From: Rhodopirellula sp. SM50
GTDB lineage: Bacteria; Planctomycetota; Planctomycetia; Pirellulales; Pirellulaceae
Reading direction: 5' to 3'
DNA length: 64,000 nt
Assembly (NCBI RefSeq): GCF_002289565.1
Contig: NZ_NTFY01000019.1
Span: 34,398-98,397, forward strand
Part shown: positions 57,952-64,000 of the stretch, piece by piece
Position numbering within the stretch: the stretch's first letter is position 1
How the letters are laid out: each line of letters starts with the position of its first letter
The notes under the pieces: generated by a model
What the model saw: the letters and a program-made list of their open reading frames with translations, nothing else
Told to the model about the DNA's origin: nothing
Database searches by the model: none
Translations under genes and position numbers: made by a program

Positions 57952-59181
57952 TCATCTTTGGCTCGTCACGTTCGCCGGTGACTTGCAACTGGCAAGGCAA
58001 GCGATCGCACCGACCAGCACCAGCAGCGGCCCCATGCTGAGTGCCAGCGGTGGCATCGAAGTGACCGTTTGTAGCAGCAGCATCGCCAGCGTGAGCACAC
58101 AGCCGACGATGAATGCGGACGACGCGATCTTGGGGTGCCATTTCATTTCATTCATTCCGGCACCCTCACGAGAGAGGAGAATCGACATCATACCGAGCAC
58201 GATGCAATAGCTGTGCGCTAAACGTGTCAGACGTCGCGGCAGCGCGTTGTAGTCTCCCATGAACTCGGGCGTCGGAAACGGACCCTCGAAGGCATACAGC
58301 CCGATCAACATGCCGGCCGACGTCGACGCGGCGATCAGGAACCAACCCCAGCGTTCCAGACTTCCGCCATGCTTGATCGCAAGGATCAGGCCCGAGTACA
58401 CGCCGATCACGACGGCGGTCGCCGGAAATGCCAGCAGGTATTTCAGGTGCATCGTGGTGAAGCAGGCGAGCGCGAGAATCAACGGCATGCCGACCGCCCC
58501 GATCGCCAAACTGGCTCCGCCCAAATTCGCTTTGGCCTGATACGGGCCGGCTCGCCGGGCGACCCCGTAGTACAGCAGGGTCAACACCGACAACGCAATC
58601 GCGGCCACTCGCGCCAGACGCAACATCCGCAACCGGACGCCGTCTTCGCTGCCGAGCTGTTCCATGACCCAGGCTTCGGGCAAAAGCGGACGCAGACCGG
58701 CGATGAAATCCAAGAGCATCCCGAAGCACGCCACCGGCAGAATCATCCTGATCTGCCGTGCGTAGACACCTGACGGGCCGACCCACAACAGGAACGCGAA
58801 CCCGCTCAAATTGACCAGGCTGCCGGCAAGCACCAACCAGTGACACGCCGGCCACCACAATCCGAGTGCGTAGCCGGCGATGTAGCTGCCGGCGCCGATC
58901 GCGGTCAGTAGCGCGGCGGTTGTCCGTGCCCGGCGATCGAACGCGGGAGTCGCCAGCAAATGAGCCATTGCCAGCTGCAGAAACGCCATCGCGATCACCA
59001 CGCCGTGGGCGTGCCGGACGGCGAGGCGAACACCGCCGTTAGAATCGGCGGCAGAAGACGCATTCAATAGCCATGGATCCAATGCCGCGGACAACGCCAG
59101 TCCGATCAACAGCGTTGTCCAGCCCAGCAGTCGGTTCAGGTTGCCCGCTGAGACAAAGCCGTTGTCGTTCGGAGCTGTCAT
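57952..59181 (-). CDS. Polytopic membrane protein, unknown function
   Basis: 409 residues from ATG 59181, whose first bases overlap the stop of the radical SAM gene (ATGA). About eleven membrane helices span the whole length (LLGWTTLLIGLALSAALDPW, VVIAMAFLQLAMAHLLA, LLVLVGAIACLA and others). Several histidines lie in or near helices (RHAHG, ACHWLVLAG, TTMHLKYLL, AHSYCIVLG), which might bind haem or a quinone, but no known oxidase signature is seen. Coupling to the radical SAM gene implies joint function. It faces the octaheme cytochrome gene tail to tail. Confidence 0.7.
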   Translation of the reverse strand: MTAPNDNGFVSAGNLNRLLGWTTLLIGLALSAALDPWLLNASSAADSNGGVRLAVRHAHGVVIAMAFLQLAMAHLLATPAFDRRARTTAALLTAIGAGSYIAGYALGLWWPACHWLVLAGSLVNLSGFAFLLWVGPSGVYARQIRMILPVACFGMLLDFIAGLRPLLPEAWVMEQLGSEDGVRLRMLRLARVAAIALSVLTLLYYGVARRAGPYQAKANLGGASLAIGAVGMPLILALACFTTMHLKYLLAFPATAVVIGVYSGLILAIKHGGSLERWGWFLIAASTSAGMLIGLYAFEGPFPTPEFMGDYNALPRRLTRLAHSYCIVLGMMSILLSREGAGMNEMKWHPKIASSAFIVGCVLTLAMLLLQTVTSMPPLALSMGPLLVLVGAIACLASCKSPANVTSQR

Positions 59182-60515
59182 GGGTGAATCGCCCGCTGTT
59201 TGTGTCGACGAGAATACAGGTAATACTTTGCGAACTGCTTTCGCCGCCATTGGGTGAAGTCTTCGCAGTAGAGTCGTTCGGCAAGATCGTGAAAGCCCTG
59301 CTGGAGTTCGTCGGCCGACATCGGCGTGGGAAGATAGTTCAAATCGAACAGCGTGCATCGTTCCCAGGCGCCGGGATACAGCAAGCGATTGTCTTTCTCC
59401 AAACGCTGGTAGAGCGGCGTGCCGGGAAACGGCGTCTGGTAGGTGATCTGGACGTCATACAGTTTGGCTTGCTCGGCAAAGTCGTACACGGCGTCAAAGA
59501 TGTCGGTTCCCTGACCGTCCAACCCCAAGATAAAGCAACCGTTGACGCGGATGCCATTGCTTTGAATCCGTTCCACCGCTTCGATGTAGTGCGGCCATTG
59601 TCGACGCTTCCAATCGTTCTTCAGTTCAATGCCTTTCAATCCCGGCAAGATCGGGCTTTCCAATCCGATCAGCACCTCCGCGCATCCGCTGTCGCGCATC
59701 ATTTGCAACAGTTCTTCGTCTTCGTGCACCGACAGATCCGTTTCGGCGAACCACTTCACCCGCCGTTGTTTCAGCTGCGGCAGCAACTCCTTCCAGTACG
59801 CGCGGTGGATGAATGAATTGTCGTCGGCAAACTCGATAAAGGGCCTGGGCCAGAGTTCGCAGATGCGGTCGATTTCGGCGAGCACTTTCGCGACGGGTTT
59901 TTGTTTGTAACGCCGTGCCAGCAAGATGCTGGACGCGCAGAACTCGCAACGCCTTGGACAGCCGCGACTGGTTTGAACCGTCAGCCGGTTGTACTTGGAG
60001 ATGTCCAGTAATTCATACGCCGGCATCGGTGCGTCGGCGAGATCGAATTCGGCGACGTCAAAGGAGCTATAGCGGCGCCGCAGTTGACCCGAGCGGGCGT
60101 CGTCAAGCACGTCCCGCCAGACCACTTCGCCTTCGCCGATCACCACCGCGTCGCAATGCCCGAGCGCTTCGTCGGGCAATGACGTCACGTGCAACCCGCC
60201 GAGCACGACAGGAATGCCGAGTTCACGGTATTGATCGGCCAGCGTGTAGGCCTCGGGCATCTGGGCGGTAAAGCTGGAGATGGCGACCAAGTCGAGATTC
60301 TGGGGCAGCGGGTCGAGTTGCTTGAGGTCTTGCACTTCGAAGTATTCGACCGAATCCTGCTCGGGAATCATCCCGGCCAGGGTCAACAGACCCAGGCTGG
60401 GCAACGACGCGATGGTTTCACTGCGTTCGACAAAGCCGGGCAGCGTCAGCCCTTTGCGCAGTAGTTCCTGGTCGCAGCAGCGAATGCCGCTCATCGCAAT
60501 CAAGCCGATTTTCAT
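59178..60515 (-). CDS. B12-binding radical SAM protein
   Basis: 445 residues from ATG 60515, with GAGAGTG just upstream; an upstream ATG at 60542 exists. The N-terminal cobalamin-binding-like domain (PSLGLLTLAGMIPEQDSVEY, VVLGGLHVTSLPDEALGHCD) has the fold of class B radical SAM enzymes. The cluster motif CPRRCEFC lies near 200, in TSRGCPRRCEFCASSI, followed by the TIM-barrel strand EFADDNSF. The C-terminus has GTPLYQRLEKDNRLLYPGAW. The class often methylates unactivated carbons or modifies hopanoids. The substrate is unknown. Confidence 0.88.
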   Translation of the reverse strand: MKIGLIAMSGIRCCDQELLRKGLTLPGFVERSETIASLPSLGLLTLAGMIPEQDSVEYFEVQDLKQLDPLPQNLDLVAISSFTAQMPEAYTLADQYRELGIPVVLGGLHVTSLPDEALGHCDAVVIGEGEVVWRDVLDDARSGQLRRRYSSFDVAEFDLADAPMPAYELLDISKYNRLTVQTSRGCPRRCEFCASSILLARRYKQKPVAKVLAEIDRICELWPRPFIEFADDNSFIHRAYWKELLPQLKQRRVKWFAETDLSVHEDEELLQMMRDSGCAEVLIGLESPILPGLKGIELKNDWKRRQWPHYIEAVERIQSNGIRVNGCFILGLDGQGTDIFDAVYDFAEQAKLYDVQITYQTPFPGTPLYQRLEKDNRLLYPGAWERCTLFDLNYLPTPMSADELQQGFHDLAERLYCEDFTQWRRKQFAKYYLYSRRHKQRAIHP

Positions 60516-60651
60516 TTGATCACTCTCAGGTGCTGTGTTCAAATCGGGAATGGGGCTTCAGGGCGGTAGCGGAAGTCGCCACGACTTTCGGCACCTCACC
60601 GGGCGCGGGCGGCACAATGACAAAACACAGGAATTAAATGCTTCACAGCAT

Positions 60652-61098
60652 TCACGACGACGATTCCAACAACGACTTCAGTTTTTGCATCGATTGTTGT
60701 CCTTTCTCTTGAACGCCTGCCAGCAATTGGTCCAGACCCTCGATCCCCGCGAGTTCCTCCGGGATCTCGGCTTCGACTTCCACGCTCAGTTTGGTCCCGG
60801 TGCCATCGGGTTCGGCGTTGTATGTGAATTGGCTCTTGATGCCGCCCTCGGTGGCAAACGAATAGCGGCGACCTGGGGCATAGTGGATTGTTTTGGCGGT
60901 TCCGCTGAACTCGTGGCCGAGCAAGTCCCATTTCCAATCCCAGCTCTTGGTGACCTGCCCCGGGTCGCCTTGAATGTTGGAAACACCCTTGAGCGATTGC
61001 AGGTACTTCATGCGGTTGCGAAGGTCGGCAATGAAGCGGATCACATCGTCGGGGTCGCGATCGATTGAGACAGAGACCTGAAGATTCTGTTTGGACAT
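60652..61098 (-). CDS. SRPBCC (polyketide cyclase/START-like) protein
   Basis: 148 residues from ATG 61098, with AAGGAGC seven bases upstream. The fold is START/Bet v1-like: N-terminal strand LQVSVSIDRDPDDVIRFIAD, middle GHEFSGTAKTIHYAPGRRYS, C-terminal helix LDQLLAGVQEKGQQSMQKLK. No signal peptide, so cytoplasmic. Small SRPBCC proteins bind hydrophobic ligands; none is suggested by context. It is a single gene between the radical SAM gene and the tandem-repeat gap. Confidence 0.85.
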   Translation of the reverse strand: MSKQNLQVSVSIDRDPDDVIRFIADLRNRMKYLQSLKGVSNIQGDPGQVTKSWDWKWDLLGHEFSGTAKTIHYAPGRRYSFATEGGIKSQFTYNAEPDGTGTKLSVEVEAEIPEELAGIEGLDQLLAGVQEKGQQSMQKLKSLLESSS

Positions 61099-61446
61099 TT
61101 CCGGTGCTCCTTAGAAAAGGGGATTTCGTCCGAACGAGTGTTGCCGTCGTGGGGAAGACGACGAGCGATGTCATTCTAACGCGCCCCGAGGACAGAGAGC
61201 CCGCCAGTCGGTCAACGCTGCGCCGCGATCAGGCAAGTTTGCCGAGCGATGGGGTCAAGACGATGGGGTCAAGACGATGGGGGCAAGACGATGGGGGCAA
61301 GACGACGGGGGCAAGACGATGGGGGCAAGACGATGGGGGCGGAAGGTGGGGGGGAATCCTGCAACGTGTCTTCCGAGCTGATTGTCTGACTTATCATTCT
61401 GCCCCGAATCATTCTGCCAGTCGTTCCGGACTGCCCAAAGGTTTTT
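61099..61446. other. Intergenic region with short tandem repeat
   Basis: About 350 bases that I read as non-coding, including seven 14-bp units listed separately. Both flanking genes are on the minus strand, so the promoter for the SRPBCC gene should lie near 61110-61180. Confidence 0.5.
61248..61345 (+). repeat. Seven 14-bp tandem repeats
   Basis: GATGGGG(T/G)CAAGAC is repeated seven times, the last copy degenerate (GATGGGGGCGGAAG). Units start every 14 bases from 61248. G-richness on the plus strand could favour four-stranded structures. No spacers, so not CRISPR. Confidence 0.85.
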
Positions 61447-62085
61447 CTATGGCGCAAGACGTTTGCGTTCCCAGTTTTGGTGTTCGTCGGGTTCGTAACA
61501 GATTCGGTCGTGCAGTCGGTTCGGACGTCCCTGCCAGAATTCGAAACGCGTCGGTTTGACGCGGTAGCCACCCCAGAAACTTGGCAGCGGTACTTCTTTG
61601 GACGCGAATCGCTGTTTCATTTCCTGCATTTTGGCTTCTAAGATCGACCGCGACGACACGATCTCGCTTTGCTGCGAAACCCACGCGCCGAGTCGACTGC
61701 CACGTGGTCGTGTCATGAAATACTTCAGCGATTCCGCGGTGCTGACCCGCTCGGCCGTCCCGCCGATTTCGACTTGCCTCTGCAAGGGCAGCCACTGAAA
61801 CAGAATGGAGACGCGCGCATTGAGCGCAATATGTCGCGCCTTTCGACTGCCGTGATTGGTAAAGAAGACCAATCCGGTCGCATCGAAGTACTTCAACAAC
61901 ACCGTCCGTTGCGTCGGCTGGCCATTCGAATCGACCGTGGACAAGACCATCGCGTTGGGTTCCAGCAATTCAGCCGTTGTCGCTTGTTGGTACCAATGCT
62001 CGAATTGCACAAAGGGACACGGATCGACATGATCGAGGTCCAGTGATTGGAGTGCATATTCCTGACGAAGATGTGATAGATCCAT
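61447..62085 (-). CDS. pdxH: Pyridoxamine 5'-phosphate oxidase
   Basis: 212 residues from ATG 62085, the usual PdxH length; an upstream ATG at 62169 would add an untypical leader. Flavin-split-barrel motifs: NAMVLSTVDSNGQPTQRTVL, then FFTNHGSRKARHI (FMN-binding Lys/His) and QWLPLQRQVEIGGTAERV. The C-terminus PSFWGGYRVKPTRFEFWQG and NRLHDRICYE is diagnostic for PdxH. It oxidises pyridoxamine or pyridoxine phosphate to pyridoxal phosphate, using FMN and oxygen. No other vitamin B6 gene is near. Confidence 0.93.
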   Translation of the reverse strand: MDLSHLRQEYALQSLDLDHVDPCPFVQFEHWYQQATTAELLEPNAMVLSTVDSNGQPTQRTVLLKYFDATGLVFFTNHGSRKARHIALNARVSILFQWLPLQRQVEIGGTAERVSTAESLKYFMTRPRGSRLGAWVSQQSEIVSSRSILEAKMQEMKQRFASKEVPLPSFWGGYRVKPTRFEFWQGRPNRLHDRICYEPDEHQNWERKRLAP

Positions 62086-62456
62086 CGGCCGTGACGCGAG
62101 TACGTTGCTTGGGAATGGTTTCAATCGTGAACATGCTTCGATCGCTTTTGTCCCTCGCTGGGGTTGCATGCGGCAATCTGCTGCAGCGACACGACAGGCT
62201 AACGCAACCCGAAAATTTAATCTGGATGAAGCACTAGTTTAGTGGATGGGGCGATGTTGTGAGTTGGAACAGCATTTGCGACACCCGATCACCTTGGGAA
62301 AACGTTGGACCAAACGCACACCGCCGGTCCCCCCGCCGATAACGAGTACCCCGACATGCCGCAACGCGGTATTGCGAAGAGAATCCCCAACCGCTGATCG
62401 CGACAGGCCTGAGTTTCTCGTGCACCTTTGATTGCGATTTGCCGCAAGAGAGAGTC
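62086..62456. other. Intergenic region without visible features
   Basis: About 370 bases before the small ORF at 62457 hold only frames that look random in translation. Promoters for pdxH (minus) and the small plus-strand ORF should be here. No clear repeat seen. Confidence 0.4.
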
Positions 62457-62648
62457 ATGCGAGATGTTGAACGGACGGAACTGCCGACCGAGCCGGTGGC
62501 ATTTTCCAAAAACCAGGTGGCGGGCCGATTGAGGCAGCTCGACCTGCTGTTCGACGAGTGGCTGTTGACCGACGATTTCTACTGTCGCAAGGTCGCCCAG
62601 TGCGAGGTCTTCAATTCGGCAGAACCCGTGGCGGCCAAGAAGAAATAG
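62457..62648 (+). CDS. Small hypothetical protein of 63 residues
   Basis: From ATG 62457 with AGAGAGAG upstream. The product (MRDVERTELPTEPVAFSKNQ, later RLRQLDLLFDEWLLTDDFYC) is acidic and helical with a basic end AAKKK. No recognised family. The same frame continues in a protein-like way for another 45 codons after the amber stop at 62646-62648 up to 62786, so either the gene is broken or a second short frame follows. Confidence 0.5.
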   Translation: MRDVERTELPTEPVAFSKNQVAGRLRQLDLLFDEWLLTDDFYCRKVAQCEVFNSAEPVAAKKK

Positions 62649-63136
62649 CAGTGCCGCACGTCGCCAATGCTGTGGCAACAGCAACTGCAGTTCGATCAGC
62701 ATCGCGACCGGATGCTGCAATTCGAACCATTACAACAAGACCGCTCCCGAGCGCGGGCCGAACTCTTCTACGCCAGCAATAACTGAACGTTTCGACAGAA
62801 CTTCCGCTCGACCATTGAGAGCCGTGGTGACCGAGGGCGGAGCGGCGGGAGTGTAAAACCTACAATCGTTTGAAAAATGGGGACCTCTCAGAGGACTCCG
62901 GTTCCGATCGACTGAAGTGACCCAACCTAAAACCGAGATTTTCGCCTCAGTTCACCCCGTCCAGACTTTCCGCCATGGCCCCGATGAGGCTTTTGAGATG
63001 CGCGGCCGAGGCATTTGGCATGCCGGTTGCGTTAATGGTTGCAGCCGGCCGTTGGACCGATCCGCTGGGCGGTCAAGTCGAACGGGCTGCGAAGAGTCAG
63101 GATGATCCGCAATCAGAATTCAGGAGGAATTCGACC
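62649..63136. other. Gap between small ORF and OmpH-like gene
   Basis: About 490 bases. The first 138 (to 62786) continue the frame of the small ORF past its stop (LWQQQLQFDQHRDRMLQFEP, later AELFYASNN). The rest shows no convincing gene; its end carries a strong AGGAGG for the next gene at 63122-63127. Confidence 0.45.
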
Positions 63137-63889
63137 ATGCTTCAATCTCACGTCCCCCCCGGTGGTTCAATGGAAGTCGAGCGATGTTCGGGGCAACGGA
63201 CTGCGGCGCTGCGAGCGTTCGGCCAAGCCGCCCTCGCGTGTGCCGTGCTCGCCGTTGGTCCCTTGGCGATTTCGCCTGCCTCGGCCCAGCTACCTGCCTC
63301 GGCCCAACGACCTGCCTCGGCCCAGCAAGTCTCGCCATTGGATCAACCCGGCCACCGTGTTGCGGTGATCGATGTCGGCTATGTGTTTAAGAATCTTCCT
63401 GCGATCCAGGCACAAGTCAGCAAGGTCAAAGCTGAACTGGCAAAACACGAGGCTGAGGTGAAACAGAAACGCGACACCTTGAACCAGGCTGCCATCCGAC
63501 TGAAATCGATGAGGCCCGGAACGACGGAATACAACCGACAAGAAGAACTCGTCGCGAGTTTGGATTCCAAGCTGCGGTTGGATATGAGACGCCGCCACAA
63601 CGAGATGAGTGAGGCCGAGACAAAAATCTACTACGACAGCTATCTGAGACTGGCGGCGGCGGTGAAGGCCGTTGCAGTCCACAACAACATCAATTTGGTG
63701 TTGCGTTTGGGCGGCGACGACGTCGATTCACAGCAACGCGAATCGGTCACTCGGCACGTGATGAGAAACGTCGTCTATCACGACGCCGACATCAACATCA
63801 CCGACACCGTGATGCGGTATTTGGACCAACAGTCGAAGATGTCACAAGCTGCAACGGGAGGGGGAGCCGCGTCGGGCACGCAACGTTGA
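63137..63889 (+). CDS. OmpH/Skp-like periplasmic chaperone
   Basis: 250 residues from ATG 63137, decided by the perfect AGGAGG nine bases upstream; longer frames to 62975 are ignored. A signal sequence (ALACAVLAVGPLAISPASA) is followed by three short PASAQ repeats. The OmpH core opens with RVAVIDVGYVFKNLPAIQAQ and continues as a charged coiled coil (KAELAKHEAEVKQKRDTLNQ) in the way of Skp, ending with LRLAAAVKAVAVHNNINLVLRL. Skp assists outer-membrane proteins. The C-terminus (VDSQQRESVTRHVMRNVVYH) is extended relative to E. coli Skp. Confidence 0.88.
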   Translation: MLQSHVPPGGSMEVERCSGQRTAALRAFGQAALACAVLAVGPLAISPASAQLPASAQRPASAQQVSPLDQPGHRVAVIDVGYVFKNLPAIQAQVSKVKAELAKHEAEVKQKRDTLNQAAIRLKSMRPGTTEYNRQEELVASLDSKLRLDMRRRHNEMSEAETKIYYDSYLRLAAAVKAVAVHNNINLVLRLGGDDVDSQQRESVTRHVMRNVVYHDADINITDTVMRYLDQQSKMSQAATGGGAASGTQR

Positions 63890-63955
63890 GGCTGTGGCAG
63901 AATGATGGGGTGGCAGGTGCGCCGGGATAAACCGGTTTGGAATAGGAATTTGAAA

Positions 63956-64000
63956 ATGTTCTACGAAAAAGGCTTAGCCAGCTATTTCGGCCTCCAGCGG
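63956..64000 (+). CDS. Beginning of an unidentified gene cut by the right edge
   Basis: ATG 63956 with AGGA about eight bases upstream is followed by 15 codons (MFYEKGLASYFGLQR) before the window ends. In many planctomycetes OmpH is followed by envelope or lipid A genes, but these residues are too few to name the product. Confidence 0.4.
   Translation, partial: MFYEKGLASYFGLQR

Noticed and set aside
61248..61345. Possible CRISPR array or coding repeat
   Set aside because: 14-base units without spacers; frames across the array give only low-complexity text.

Overview
The window reads as a chromosomal segment of a member of Planctomycetota, most likely a Pirellulaceae (Rhodopirellula-like) marine or aquatic heterotroph. 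I infer this from gene content, not from a search. It holds paired DUF1501 / planctomycete-cytochrome (PSCyt1-DUF1549-DUF1553) genes, a giant Ser/Thr kinase with WD40 repeats, an ECF sigma factor with a FecR-type partner, a PEP-CTERM protein, a sulfatase, DUF1080 and GH99-like glycan genes, and many dispersed palindromic intergenic repeats. I saw no rRNA, tRNA, CRISPR array, transposase or prophage. Several genes start with GTG or TTG and several neighbours overlap by ATGA or TGATG.

Layout. 1-9 kb: a DUF1080 protein cut by the left edge, a GH99-like hydrolase, a remnant of a sulfatase gene, a WD40 Ser/Thr kinase and a Cys-rich secreted protein. 9-18 kb: a P1B-type metal ATPase, a very large CheB-CheR-PAS-LOV-histidine kinase-receiver hybrid and a DHH-family phosphoesterase. 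18-31 kb: an ankyrin protein, then a six-gene same-strand run (ECF sigma, FecR-like, PSCyt/LamG, DUF1501, LamG/PSCyt, DUF1501) that looks like one operon. 31-43.7 kb: small secreted and membrane proteins, a GH105-type plus beta-helix pair, a sulfatase, a PmtA-like methyltransferase, a CaCA exchanger, a WD40 protein and a PEP-CTERM trypsin-like protein. This part is the richest in repeats.

43.8-52.3 kb is a DNA-repair island. A photolyase of the Fe-S (PhrB-like) family diverges from two small coupled unknown genes, followed by the ligase-associated set: MBL-fold exonuclease, ATP-dependent DNA ligase, Lhr-like helicase and PdeM phosphoesterase. 52.4-56 kb carries a biotin-dependent Na+-pumping decarboxylase (gamma, beta, alpha). 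56-64 kb has an octaheme cytochrome c, a polytopic membrane protein coupled to a B12-binding radical SAM enzyme, an SRPBCC protein, PdxH, small ORFs, an OmpH/Skp-like protein and the start of one more gene.

The least explained parts are the light-sensor/chemotaxis-enzyme fusion, the two small genes at the head of the repair cassette, and the palindromic repeat families. One palindrome lies in frame inside the helicase gene. All product names rest on motif reading by eye.
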